Positions 1 through 8,379 of a DNA stretch of 64,000 nt are shown one piece after another. The DNA is from Clostridioides mangenotii TR (GTDB lineage: Bacteria; Bacillota; Clostridia; Peptostreptococcales; Peptostreptococcaceae): NCBI RefSeq assembly GCF_000498755.1, contig NZ_AXUS01000011.1:1-64000 (forward strand), given 5' to 3'. Made by a program: the position numbers and the translations under genes. Position 1 is the first letter of the stretch. Each line of letters opens with the position of its first letter. The notes beneath the pieces are model-generated. The model saw only the letters and a program-made list of their open reading frames with translations. It ran no database searches and was not told where the DNA came from.

Positions 1-36
1 ATAATAATATAAAATGATTAATTTAGGGGTGATTTT

Positions 37-765
37 TTGGGAAAAACGGCGGCCTTTTTCGATATAGATGGAACTTTGTATAGAGATTCACTAATGATAG
101 AACATTTTAAAAAACTAATTAAATACGATATAATCGATCAAAAAGACTGGTACAGCAATGTGCGAGATACTTTTATGGACTGGGATAAAAGACAGGGAAA
201 CTACGATGACTACTTACTCGAGGTAAGTGAGCTATATGTTAGATCAATTATAGGGCTGGATACTACATGCATTAATTTTACAAGCGATCAAGTTATAAAG
301 TTAAAAGCCGATAGAGTTTATAAATATACTAGATCTAGAATTGACTCGCATTTAGCACAAGGGCATATTGTAATTTTCATTTCAGGTAGCCCAAATTTTT
401 TAGTTGAGAAGATGGCTAAGAAATACAACGCTACTGATTTTTGTGGAAGTGAATATATTTTTGAAAATGATGTTTTTACTGGTAATTTAGTTCCTATGTG
501 GGATTCTGAGAGCAAAAATACTTCTATAAATAATTTTACTAAAAAATACGATATCAATCTTGAAAATTCATACGCTTACGGGGATACAAATGGTGATTTC
601 AACATGTTGAGACGTGTCGGAAAACCAATCGCTATAAATCCTACAAAAGAACTTTTAAAAATGATAACTCTCAACGGAAATATGAAAAACAAAACTAAGA
701 TTATAGTTGAGAGAAAAGACCTTGTATATTCTCTAGTCCCAAGTGTTGAAATTGTCGATATCTAA
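37..765 (+). CDS. HAD-IB family phosphatase (SerB-like)
   Basis: This 242-residue soluble protein belongs to the HAD superfamily, IB subfamily, whose members hydrolyse phosphomonoesters through an aspartyl-phosphate intermediate. Motif I is DIDGT at residues 9-13 (nucleophile Asp9, acid/base Asp11). Motif II is the Ser of FISGSPN near residue 116. Motif IV is GDTNGD at 182-187. The helical cap lies between motifs I and II, as in SerB-like enzymes. The start is a TTG, chosen because AGGGGTG lies six bases upstream and no in-frame ATG precedes motif I. It is a single-gene unit that ends at a strong hairpin terminator and converges on the next gene. The true substrate cannot be read from sequence; phosphoserine or a related phosphoester is possible. 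Confidence 0.88.
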   Translation: MGKTAAFFDIDGTLYRDSLMIEHFKKLIKYDIIDQKDWYSNVRDTFMDWDKRQGNYDDYLLEVSELYVRSIIGLDTTCINFTSDQVIKLKADRVYKYTRSRIDSHLAQGHIVIFISGSPNFLVEKMAKKYNATDFCGSEYIFENDVFTGNLVPMWDSESKNTSINNFTKKYDINLENSYAYGDTNGDFNMLRRVGKPIAINPTKELLKMITLNGNMKNKTKIIVERKDLVYSLVPSVEIVDI

Positions 766-784
766 TATATTATTGCAAAGATTT

Positions 785-824
785 AAGCTTCTCAATTAAT
801 ACTTATACATTAATTGAGAAGCTT
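785..824. terminator. Bidirectional hairpin terminator
   Basis: A perfect 16-bp inverted repeat (785-800 and 809-824) with an 8-base loop is followed on the plus strand by AT-rich sequence with T runs. It lies between convergent genes, so it can end the HAD gene and possibly also the minus-strand gene set that stops at 973. The rest of the 766-972 gap holds no gene that I can support. Confidence 0.85.
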
Positions 825-972
825 TAAATTCTAAATATATTATTGTTTTACAATTTTTTGTTAACTATATAGTTCCTTTATATATTTGTCTTTAACCTCT
901 TTATCCAAATATTTTTGTAGGTATAGCTTCTCTGCTGATATCGAACTATCACATCTACTAGATTTAACTCAC

Positions 973-1464
973 TTAACCTCTAAAAATCATTTTTCTAAGT
1001 TTTTGATTGTAGTAATTGATAAATAATGTATAAGCATAATCATAAACCAAAAATACCACTTGAAACGCTAAAATAATGAATATATTCATTCGAATGTAGA
1101 CTATAGCTCTAAGCATAAAATAAAGTGTAAAAATAGCTATATTTGCAAATACCAACTTCAGAACATACTCTAAGTATATTGGCCTGTCTTTTTCAATCAA
1201 GTATTTTACTATACCATAAATCGCAAAAGTACAAATATATACTACCCAGTGTACTTTATTTGACATAACTAAAAATCCAAGTAATGCTGACCCCATATAG
1301 AATGCAATTCCTGTTTTTAAACCCCACTCCATTACTACAACTGCTACAAGAAGAGATGCTAGACCCATCAAAAACATTGTATTATTAGGAATTATATTTA
1401 TCAAAAACAGCAGTATTACATTTACTGCCAACAACATTCCACCATAAGCTATTTTCTTATTCAT
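973..1464 (-). CDS. Hypothetical five-helix membrane protein
   Basis: I do not recognise a named family. The protein of about 163 residues is mostly hydrophobic, with roughly five membrane helices, a positively charged C-terminus (QKLRKM) and no signal peptide cleavage site. It resembles small integral membrane proteins of the ECF S-component shape, but no substrate motif is visible. The upstream GTG and ATG at 1473 and 1470 lie inside or too close to the AGGTG ribosome binding site, so the ATG at 1464 is the better start. The upstream cysteine-tail gene ends at 1474, so the two are translationally adjacent and presumably cotranscribed with the DUF5685 gene. A role in a membrane step shared with those two proteins is inference from position only. 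Confidence 0.7.
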   Translation of the reverse strand: MNKKIAYGGMLLAVNVILLFLINIIPNNTMFLMGLASLLVAVVVMEWGLKTGIAFYMGSALLGFLVMSNKVHWVVYICTFAIYGIVKYLIEKDRPIYLEYVLKLVFANIAIFTLYFMLRAIVYIRMNIFIILAFQVVFLVYDYAYTLFINYYNQKLRKMIFRG

Positions 1465-1473
1465 ATTCATCAC

Positions 1474-1881
1474 CTAACAACAAGTTATAAGATCTCCTCC
1501 GCAACATTCACAACATGAATCTAAACACCATAATTTACAACATGTATCACAGCAGTCATCACCGCAACAACAACAACATCCACCTAGATCGCTTTGGCGT
1601 CTTCTATTGTAATTATCAGCTCTATCATTGTAATTATTTCTATATTGAGTATAGTTGTCAAAAGCTCTATTGTACTCTCCATTATTTGGATCCATAAATC
1701 TAGCTCTTTTAATATAGTCTTCTCCTTCTTCATAGAAACCTATATTCATTGCAGATATTCCAGATAAATAGTACCACTCAGCACACTTGTCAGATATCGA
1801 CTTTAAGAAATTGTAAGCCTTTCTAAATTCCCTATTGTCTATCATTCTTCTAACTTCAATAAAACCGCCATTGTTATACAT
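1474..1881 (-). CDS. TPR-like protein with cysteine-rich tail
   Basis: The protein has about 135 residues. Its N-terminal part is a helical hairpin segment typical of a TPR-like repeat (AEWYYLSGISAMNIG, then a DPNN turn). A basic Asn/Arg/Tyr-rich linker follows, and then a tail with 16 cysteines in about 36 residues, mostly as CC pairs and one CCCCC run. From memory, clostridial J-domain proteins carry the same TPR plus CC-rich tail arrangement; here no J domain (HPD motif) is present in any frame upstream. The start at 1881 is preferred over the longer frame from 1953 because GGGGAG lies eight bases upstream of it. The tail could bind metal or form disulfides; neither can be decided from sequence. 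Confidence 0.75.
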   Translation of the reverse strand: MYNNGGFIEVRRMIDNREFRKAYNFLKSISDKCAEWYYLSGISAMNIGFYEEGEDYIKRARFMDPNNGEYNRAFDNYTQYRNNYNDRADNYNRRRQSDLGGCCCCCGDDCCDTCCKLWCLDSCCECCGGDLITCC

Positions 1882-2002
1882 TTTTTGTTCTCCCCTTTCA
1901 AAGTACTTCTTAGTTTGCCTAAAAACTACATAATTTCCCAGGAAATTATACACAATATTAGTAGTTTCAGTTTAACTAAATACTATTTTCGATGTTTTTA
2001 TT

Positions 2003-2851
2003 TTAATTATTCTGTTGATTTATTTCACTATTTTCTTTGTTTAGTATTTTCCTATATCTAAGGTAAACCCCAGAGTATATTATATTCTCAAGTATATTCC
2101 TATTGACTTTTAAATCTAGACTATCAACTGCATCTCCCATTAATCCAAGTGAAAAACTTATTATTTTATCTACTCTTTCTCTTAACTCATCTCTTCTATC
2201 GACATATTCTTTAAATGGGTTATAGCTTCCTTTTTTTATATCCTCATTCAGATCTTCAAAAGCATCTAGTATATAGATGTACTTTCCTATGTTAAACCCT
2301 ACTGTTCTGAGCCTTTCCTCGTACTCGTCTTCTCTATATGCAAATATCTCACTCATCAGATTTCCAAAAGTATTTGATACTTCATCTATATTTATATTAC
2401 CATCTTTTTCAAGCCTATCTAGCTCCTGAAGTTGATCTTTTATATATTCAGCTTTATCGGGATATTTTTCATAAGCATTTTTTATTTTACCTTTGTATAT
2501 ATTATATGCTAATTTATTTTTAATACCTCCCTCATCACGAACATTGTCTTCCAATTTATAGTAAGTGAGTAATATATTCATAATTGCTGCGTATTCTGTA
2601 ACTTCATTTATAAGAACTTTATTCTTTTTAATAGGAGATGAAATACATGTCTCTTCAGTCACAACTGACTTAGGTCTATATATTGATGACAATAAAACGA
2701 TCAAAAAAGTTATATCAAAATTTAATGAAAGTCTAGATATCTCTCCGTGATTTCTCTTAAGGCATTTACATAGACCACAGTAGTATGACTTGTAATGGTC
2801 GTACTCTCTAAATGTTAAGTCCATCTTGTTTATTTTTACATAACCAAACAT
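2003..2851 (-). CDS. DUF5685 family protein
   Basis: This 282-residue protein matches the DUF5685 pattern. It starts MFGYVKINKMDL and has a cysteine cluster YYCGLCKCLKR (Cys25, Cys28, Cys30) near the N-terminus, followed by a largely helical body with many charged residues. Its function is unknown. The CxxCxC cluster suggests metal or Fe-S binding and pairs naturally with the cysteine-rich protein encoded just downstream, with which it forms a likely three-gene operon (DUF5685, cysteine-tail protein, membrane protein). No signal peptide is seen, so it is probably cytoplasmic. The helical body superficially resembles prenyl-synthase-like folds, but the Asp-rich motif is not convincing. The family call is confident; the function is not. 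Confidence 0.8.
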   Translation of the reverse strand: MFGYVKINKMDLTFREYDHYKSYYCGLCKCLKRNHGEISRLSLNFDITFLIVLLSSIYRPKSVVTEETCISSPIKKNKVLINEVTEYAAIMNILLTYYKLEDNVRDEGGIKNKLAYNIYKGKIKNAYEKYPDKAEYIKDQLQELDRLEKDGNINIDEVSNTFGNLMSEIFAYREDEYEERLRTVGFNIGKYIYILDAFEDLNEDIKKGSYNPFKEYVDRRDELRERVDKIISFSLGLMGDAVDSLDLKVNRNILENIIYSGVYLRYRKILNKENSEINQQNN

Positions 2852-3034
2852 ATTTATTCCCTTCTAAATTCTATTTACGTAGAAATTAATATCTTATAGT
2901 ATAACATTTTTTTCTGAATATTTCTAACAACAAAGTGTTACATTTAGATTAGAATTTGATTAAAATAAAAGAACAACATAGTAATAATAAATCTATGCTA
3001 TCCTTTTCATCGTTTATTTATTTATATTCTCTCT

Positions 3035-3697
3035 TCATTTACAATCGTCTATTTCAATATCAATTAATCCGCGTTTTTTGATTTTCACGTTATATTTCAG
3101 GCGATAATTTTTTTCTTTATTAGCTATTGCTTTGTAAATTTCTTCAATTTCATTTTTTATATCCTCTTCAGATGCGTACCATCCTAACATGACAGTGTTC
3201 TCTCCCCAGAAAGTGTGCCTATCAATACCTAAAAGCATTGCGTAAGGTTGATTTTTTTTAGGTTTAAAAACTCGAGATACATTAAATTTATAGTATGATG
3301 ATAAAATTTTTCCTGTACAATCAATAATAGATATTTTATCGGTATTATTGTTATTATTACGGTCATTGCTGCTATTGTATATATTGCTAGTATAGACTTT
3401 TCCACCTTTAATATTTCTATTTAAATTTTCTTCGGAAATAGCTCTATATTTAACATTTAATTTTTCATCAACTGACTTTATACCACTATCTATTATATCG
3501 ACTTCATCATCAAGCAGATAATCATAAGTTACATCGAAAACTTTTACAATCTTAGTTAACTTTTCATGATCAGGGACTGAACTCCCATTTTCATATTTTG
3601 AAATAGATTGCCTTGATACATTCAATATTTCCGCTAATTTTTCTTGTGACATATTATTTTCTACTCTTAAAAATTTAATTTTCTTTGATAATGTCAT
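3035..3697 (-). CDS. XRE family transcriptional regulator
   Basis: The protein has 220 residues. Residues 5-60 form a classical Cro/CI-type helix-turn-helix (MSQEKLAEILNVSRQSISKYE, typical of clostridial XRE proteins), so it binds DNA. The remaining 150 residues do not match a family I recognise; they contain an Asn-rich stretch near residue 110 and a beta-rich C-terminus (RLKYNVKIKKRGLIDIEID) that may sense a ligand or mediate dimer contacts. The start has a good GGGGGTG site. Three AGTTGC direct repeats lie in its promoter region (3755-3780) and may be its own operator. It stands alone between the DUF5685 set and the amidohydrolase gene, so its targets are unknown. Confidence 0.85.
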   Translation of the reverse strand: MTLSKKIKFLRVENNMSQEKLAEILNVSRQSISKYENGSSVPDHEKLTKIVKVFDVTYDYLLDDEVDIIDSGIKSVDEKLNVKYRAISEENLNRNIKGGKVYTSNIYNSSNDRNNNNNTDKISIIDCTGKILSSYYKFNVSRVFKPKKNQPYAMLLGIDRHTFWGENTVMLGWYASEEDIKNEIEEIYKAIANKEKNYRLKYNVKIKKRGLIDIEIDDCK

Positions 3698-3754
3698 TCT
3701 TTCACCCCCATGGATTAATTATAGATTAGAAGCGAAAAATTAAAACCAATTTAT

Positions 3755-3780
3755 AGTTGCATGTTGCTACTTTTAGTTGC
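3755..3780 (-). promoter_or_regulatory. Three AGTTGC-type direct repeats upstream of XRE gene
   Basis: The hexamers AGTTGC (3755), TGTTGC (3762) and AGTTGC (3775) occur with spacings of 7 and 13 bases, overlapping a TTGCAA/TATAAA-like promoter on the minus strand. Repeated short sites over a promoter are typical of XRE autoregulation, but this is inference. Confidence 0.4.
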
Positions 3781-3800
3781 AATAATATTAATTTAAGACG

Positions 3801-5192
3801 CTACAGTATAGGTTTGTATATAAAATCGCCTTTTGTTTCTACTAACTCTGCTTTAGCCTTTTTAACTAATTCTTTGTCATTCATTACATCTACTACCGTA
3901 CATGCTATAGATTTAGATGCTAATAACATAGCTTTAAATCCCATATCAGATCCGGCACTTGAACACGACTGCCAAGTATGAGCTGAAACTCCTATAGGCC
4001 AAACTGAGCATGAACACTGTGCAGTTGGAACCATATAACTTATATCTCCTATATCTAGAGATAACGGTATACAGTTATTTTGAACTACAGTATCATCAGT
4101 AACTTCGGTGTGTAGGTATTTATCAATTATATTTAAATTTCCACTTAGTACGTTTGCAACCATGCCTCTGTCAGATTTAGATATCTCTTTAGTCAATGCT
4201 TTTGCAAATTCGATGTCTTTATCATTGTATTTTTGTGTACCAATCGCCTTCATATTTTCTGAAAGCACATCAGTTAAAGCACTGTTTGGAATATAGTCAT
4301 AAACACCGCTTATTACCTCGTACTCCATCTGCGTACTAGTCATAATCGCTGCCCCTTTAGCAACATCTACAACCCTTTCAAATACACTTTGTACATGCTC
4401 CATCTTAACTCCTCGAACGTAGTACCAAACTTCTGCAAAGGCCGGAACTATATTAGGCGCTCCCCCACCATCTGTAATTGAGTAATGTAATCTACAGCTG
4501 TCAAATATATGCTCTCTTAGATAATTACATCCCACATTCATAAGTTCAACTGCATCAAGAGCACTTCTACCATTTTGAGGAGCCTGTGCGGCATGTGCGC
4601 TTATTCCCCTAAATCTAAATTTAATTGAATAGTTCGCAAGTGTAGGAATTCTTATAGGTGTATTTATATCAAATGGATGCCAACTAAATGCACAGTCTAT
4701 TCCATCAAAACAGCCTTTATCTATCATGTATATTTTACCTGATAAATCCTCTTCTGCCGGAGTTCCAAAGTACTTTACTGTTCCACTTACCTTTCCATCC
4801 TCAATCATCTTTTTAACGGTTACAGAGGCCCCTAGCGCTCCTGTTCCAAGTAAGTTATGTCCGCATCCATGTCCCGGTGCTCCTTCTGTGACAGGTTCTT
4901 TAACCGTTGAGACTTTTTGAGATAACCCAGATAAAGAATCGTATTCGCCAAGTATACCCATAACCGGCTCTCCACTTCCGTAAATAGCTATAAATGCAGT
5001 ATCCATGCCATCCACTTCTTCAATTTTGAAACCCTTGCTTTTTAAGTACTCCTTGTGTAGATTTGATGCAAAGTATTCCTTGTATTGAAGCTCTGGATTT
5101 GACCAAATTTGGTCTGAAATATCTCTTAGTTCATTTTCAATACTGTCAATGTAGTCTACTGTCATTTGCTTGTTTGGATCAAGATTGCTCAT
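3801..5192 (-). CDS. M20 family amidohydrolase (AbgB-like)
   Basis: The protein of about 463 residues is a zinc-dependent amidohydrolase of the M20D group, closest in architecture to AbgB (p-aminobenzoyl-glutamate hydrolase subunit). It shows the metal-site segment GHGCGHNLLG, the catalytic EED region (FGTPAEEDLSGK), the lid-domain segment ISAHAAQAPQNGRSALD and a late TWQSCSSAG segment. It would cleave an amide bond of an N-acyl or aminoacyl compound in the cytosol. The start at 5192 is chosen over the upstream ATGs because GAGGAG precedes it by nine bases. It follows the sugar-type ABC operon after a hairpin terminator, so it may be expressed by read-through or be only loosely linked. The exact substrate is not known. 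Confidence 0.85.
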   Translation of the reverse strand: MSNLDPNKQMTVDYIDSIENELRDISDQIWSNPELQYKEYFASNLHKEYLKSKGFKIEEVDGMDTAFIAIYGSGEPVMGILGEYDSLSGLSQKVSTVKEPVTEGAPGHGCGHNLLGTGALGASVTVKKMIEDGKVSGTVKYFGTPAEEDLSGKIYMIDKGCFDGIDCAFSWHPFDINTPIRIPTLANYSIKFRFRGISAHAAQAPQNGRSALDAVELMNVGCNYLREHIFDSCRLHYSITDGGGAPNIVPAFAEVWYYVRGVKMEHVQSVFERVVDVAKGAAIMTSTQMEYEVISGVYDYIPNSALTDVLSENMKAIGTQKYNDKDIEFAKALTKEISKSDRGMVANVLSGNLNIIDKYLHTEVTDDTVVQNNCIPLSLDIGDISYMVPTAQCSCSVWPIGVSAHTWQSCSSAGSDMGFKAMLLASKSIACTVVDVMNDKELVKKAKAELVETKGDFIYKPIL

Positions 5193-5237
5193 AGTTGTCA
5201 TCTCCTCGTAATATATATTAATCATTCTTTATATTAC

Positions 5238-5281
5238 AAAAACCTCTTGTAAAGTCAAAACGAGACTATTCAAGAGGTTTT
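5238..5281 (-). terminator. Intrinsic terminator after ABC/hydrolase operon
   Basis: An 11-bp perfect stem (5271-5281 with 5239-5249) is followed, in the minus-strand reading direction, by TTTTTG. It lies 14 bases after the stop of the amidotransferase-like gene and before the M20 amidohydrolase gene, so it should end or attenuate the operon that begins with the LacI-type regulator. Confidence 0.75.
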
Positions 5282-5294
5282 AAAGTTCATATAA

Positions 5295-6038
5295 TTATTT
5301 AGTTAACCAGTTTACCATATTAACCCATAGTGTGTTGTAGTATTCCCAATCAGTGAATTCTTTTGGTCCCCAGTGAGGAGCACAGTCAGAACTGAATATA
5401 GCTGATTTACCTTTACCGAATTCTCCAACTGCAACAAATGGATCTCCACCTATTGTAGCTAAAACTTCGCAACCTTCTTTAGCTATAGTCTTATTATATC
5501 CTAAGAATTTTGGCCACTCTGTCGGTATACCTTTTAAAACATCGTGGTTTGAGTTTACTATTACAGGAGTTATTCCCGCTGGTCTTTCTACTCTGTCGTC
5601 TTTATCTATCATTGTTACAGGAAGAACTTCTGCAAGAGCAGTTTCCCCGTAACGAGTTTTTGCATCTATACCAGTAAATGACATGTATCCACCTACCATT
5701 ATTAGAGCTCCACCATCTCTTACGTAATCGCTTAATAATGCTAATCTGTCAGGATTTGAATTACAATCTACGAAAGTGCTGTTTGATAGTAAGAATGAGT
5801 TAGAACCTATATCTGAAAGTATTATACAGTCATACTCTTTTAATCCTTCCATTTGGTATGGGAATCCATCTACAGCTTCATGAGCTGGCATATGAGTAAC
5901 TTCATATCCACCTGACTCTATACCTTCTTTGATCCATTTTACTGCTACTTCGTAGTGAGAAGTTACAAATGTATCAAATCCCTTTATATGAGTTATATTC
6001 TTAACCCAAGATTCTCCAACAATTAAAACTTTTTTCAT
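5295..6038 (-). CDS. Putative glutamine amidotransferase-like protein (PF07090 type)
   Basis: This 247-residue cytoplasmic protein has the fold signature of class-I glutamine-amidotransferase-like (ThuA/GATase1-like) proteins. It starts KKVLIVGESWV, continues with YDCIILSDIGSNSF and a GGALIMVGGYMSF loop, and ends with GKGKSAIFSSDCAPHWGP. I do not see the nucleophile-elbow Cys of true glutamine amidotransferases (GxCxG), so glutaminase activity should not be assumed. It is the last gene of the ABC-transporter operon, 14 bases after the M20 deacylase, and is followed by a terminator. The context suggests a step in catabolism of the imported compound. AGGAGG sits well upstream of the ATG. Confidence 0.75.
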   Translation of the reverse strand: MKKVLIVGESWVKNITHIKGFDTFVTSHYEVAVKWIKEGIESGGYEVTHMPAHEAVDGFPYQMEGLKEYDCIILSDIGSNSFLLSNSTFVDCNSNPDRLALLSDYVRDGGALIMVGGYMSFTGIDAKTRYGETALAEVLPVTMIDKDDRVERPAGITPVIVNSNHDVLKGIPTEWPKFLGYNKTIAKEGCEVLATIGGDPFVAVGEFGKGKSAIFSSDCAPHWGPKEFTDWEYYNTLWVNMVNWLTK

Positions 6039-6052
6039 TCTTTTGTTTCCTC

Positions 6053-7327
6053 CTATTTTGATAAGTTTAAGATCATGCTTGCATACATAAGTATGCTCTC
6101 TAAATAGCTTTCTATCTCCACATATTCATCTACAGAGTGACACTGATTAATTGAGGCTGGTCCTAATATAATAGTAGGAATTTCTGCCATATTTTGCATT
6201 ATTCTAGCATCATTACCCGCTGTAGATGAAATGATTTTAACTTCTCTATCAAGCGTATCTTCAAGTATTACCTTAGTCTTAGTTACAAACTCAGACTTTG
6301 TATCAATTTCAAAACCAAATCCTGATTGAGATATTGTTATCTCTGGCATATTCTCTCTTAGCCAACTATCCCCTTCAGCTCTAGTCTTAATAGTGTTAAA
6401 TATATCTTCTACAACTTGATCATAGCTCATAACTGTAGGTAAGAAATGCGCCATAGCTTTAAAAGTGCATTTACCCGCTACAGTTGAAGCTGCATCTCCG
6501 CCTTGTATAACTCCTAGATTTATTGTAGGAGCAGGAAGCAGTGGATGCTTATATTTCATAAGCCAGTTGTGCTCAAGTTCTTTAAGATCCTGTATAAGCA
6601 ACATAGCTTTTTCTATTGCATTAACACCTTTCCATTTGCTACCGGCGTGAAGGGCAACACCCTTGACATCTACATCAAATCCAACAAATCCCATATGAGC
6701 GACTATCATGTTCTTTTCTGAACACTCGCATACAACACAATAATCTCCTTCAATACCATTCATTACAGCGTTTACAGTACCATTGCCTCCACCTTCTTCG
6801 TCACATACAGACATGACTTTAACAGTTCCTGGAAGCTCTAGTCCACTATCTTTTATAAGTTTAACTGCCATAAATGGTGCTATAAGACCTGATTTCATAT
6901 CAGCGGCACCAAGGCCGTAGATTTTCCCATCAACCTCAGTACCTGTATATGGATCGTATGTCCATTTACTTAGATCTCCTGCTGGCATAGTATCTATATG
7001 TCCATTAAAAACAATTGTTTTACCTGGGTTTTTTTCACTATACTCACAAATAAGGTTGTATCTATCATGGTCTTTATAATTATGACCAATATTTCCTTCT
7101 TTGTTTATTTCTCTTGATTTCAAAATTGTCTCTTCGCTCATATCTTGACGTTGAGCTTCAAATCCAACTTCTTTTGCAAGCTTTTCTAAATAAACTTGTC
7201 CTTCTTTTTCATATCCACCGAGTACACCGTGACCAATATTTTCTGTCTTGATTCCAATTAGACCTTTCAGATCCTCAATATACTCTTGTTTGTTTTTGTT
7301 TATAGTATCTATTAAAATTTTTTTCAT
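6053..7327 (-). CDS. M20 family deacylase (ArgE/DapE-like)
   Basis: The protein of about 424 residues is a di-zinc M20 peptidase/deacylase of the ArgE/DapE/ACY1 group. It carries the first metal motif FNGHIDTMPAGD, the bridging Asp segment GLGAADMKSGL, the catalytic Glu pair SVCDEEGGG, and the lid segment GVALHAGSKWKG. A late His near GPASINQCHSVDE completes the site. It would hydrolyse an N-acyl-amino or similar amide bond in the cytosol. The start at 7327 has GGAGG five bases upstream; the longer frame begins at a TTG inside that site. It lies directly behind the permease gene, separated by a hairpin at the permease stop codon, so it is part of the transporter operon and probably processes the imported substrate. 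Confidence 0.88.
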   Translation of the reverse strand: MKKILIDTINKNKQEYIEDLKGLIGIKTENIGHGVLGGYEKEGQVYLEKLAKEVGFEAQRQDMSEETILKSREINKEGNIGHNYKDHDRYNLICEYSEKNPGKTIVFNGHIDTMPAGDLSKWTYDPYTGTEVDGKIYGLGAADMKSGLIAPFMAVKLIKDSGLELPGTVKVMSVCDEEGGGNGTVNAVMNGIEGDYCVVCECSEKNMIVAHMGFVGFDVDVKGVALHAGSKWKGVNAIEKAMLLIQDLKELEHNWLMKYKHPLLPAPTINLGVIQGGDAASTVAGKCTFKAMAHFLPTVMSYDQVVEDIFNTIKTRAEGDSWLRENMPEITISQSGFGFEIDTKSEFVTKTKVILEDTLDREVKIISSTAGNDARIMQNMAEIPTIILGPASINQCHSVDEYVEIESYLESILMYASMILNLSK

Positions 7328-7357
7328 AATAACCTCCAAATATTAGGCTATATAATC

Positions 7358-7391
7358 CTAACTAAATTACAACTTTTTTAAATTTAGTTAG
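7358..7391 (-). other. Intra-operon hairpin at permease stop codon
   Basis: A perfect 11-bp inverted repeat (7358-7368 and 7381-7391, loop 12) overlaps the stop codon of the permease gene. No T tract follows on the minus strand, so it is more likely an RNA-stabilising or processing hairpin between the transporter and enzyme genes than a terminator. Confidence 0.6.
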
Positions 7392-8379
7392 AGTTTGCTT
7401 TTTTTAATTTTAGGTTATTGATCCATATAGCAAATAACATAACTAAACCTTTTATAATCATTTGATTGTATGAAGAAACACCTAATAAGTTTAGACCATT
7501 TCCAAGTATACCTATTATACCGACACCTATACATGTCCCAAGTATCGAACCAGAACCACCCATCATGTTAGTTCCTCCAAGTACAACAGCTGCTATAGCA
7601 TCAAGCTCAGCGCCATCACCAACTGTTGGAGATCCAGAAGCTAGACGAGAAGAAAGTATAATACCTGCAAGAGCAGTAAGTACGCCAGCTAAAGCGTAAA
7701 CTTTCACTATTACACTTGTTACTTTTACACCGCAAAGTCTCGCTGCTTCTGGGTTTCCACCTACAGCAAGTACGTGTCTACCAAATGAAGTCTTTTTAAG
7801 TAAATAATGACCTGCTATAACTACTACAATCATTATTATTACTGGTATAGGAATTGGACCTATGTATCCTCTACCTATCATTTTAAATGCGTCTGTATTT
7901 ACAGATATTGGTCTACCACCTGTAAACACGAAACTAAGACCACTGATAATAGTAAGCATTGCAAGCGTAACGATAAATGGTGGTAGTTTTTGTGTAGAAA
8001 TAATTAAACCTTTAACTACACCTAATATACCACCTATACATAAAGCTAATATTATACCAACCCATATAGGCATATTGTAATTTACTACAGTTGCAGCCCA
8101 TAAAGTACCAGTTAAAGCTATAACAGCACCAACACTCAGGTCTATACCTGCTGTTATAATTACAAATGTCATACCAACTGCTAGTATCGCATTTATAGAA
8201 ATTTGTCTCATAACATTTACTAAGTTATCCATTGTCAAGAAGTTAGATGAAGCTACACTCATAATTATAAATAGTATTATAAGCCCTGCTGCTGCACTAC
8301 CTTGCTCTCTTAAAAAAGGAAGTACTTTACTCTTAAATGTCGGTGGCGTATTTTCCTCTTTTTTAGTTATTGAACTCAT
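7384..8379 (-). CDS. rbsC: Ribose-type ABC transporter permease (RbsC-like)
   Basis: This 331-residue integral membrane protein is the permease of a CUT2-type sugar/nucleoside importer. It shows the family segments AVGMTFVIITAGIDLSVGA, VVKGLIISTQKLPPFIVTLA and GGNPEAARLCGVKV (the coupling region that meets the ATPase), and ends with GVSSYNQMIIKGLVML. About nine to ten membrane helices can be read. The start at 8379 is supported by GGAGGT seven bases upstream and lies inside the last codons of the ATPase gene, so the two are translationally coupled. The substrate is set mainly by the binding protein; ribose is only the family default. Confidence 0.9.
   Translation of the reverse strand: MSSITKKEENTPPTFKSKVLPFLREQGSAAAGLIILFIIMSVASSNFLTMDNLVNVMRQISINAILAVGMTFVIITAGIDLSVGAVIALTGTLWAATVVNYNMPIWVGIILALCIGGILGVVKGLIISTQKLPPFIVTLAMLTIISGLSFVFTGGRPISVNTDAFKMIGRGYIGPIPIPVIIMIVVVIAGHYLLKKTSFGRHVLAVGGNPEAARLCGVKVTSVIVKVYALAGVLTALAGIILSSRLASGSPTVGDGAELDAIAAVVLGGTNMMGGSGSILGTCIGVGIIGILGNGLNLLGVSSYNQMIIKGLVMLFAIWINNLKLKKANSN

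Noticed and set aside
840-968. Minus-strand open stretch encoding a short Lys-rich peptide ending in KELYS
   Set aside because: The amino-acid pattern looks protein-like, but no ATG, GTG or TTG start with a ribosome binding site is available in frame. It may be a relic of a longer gene.
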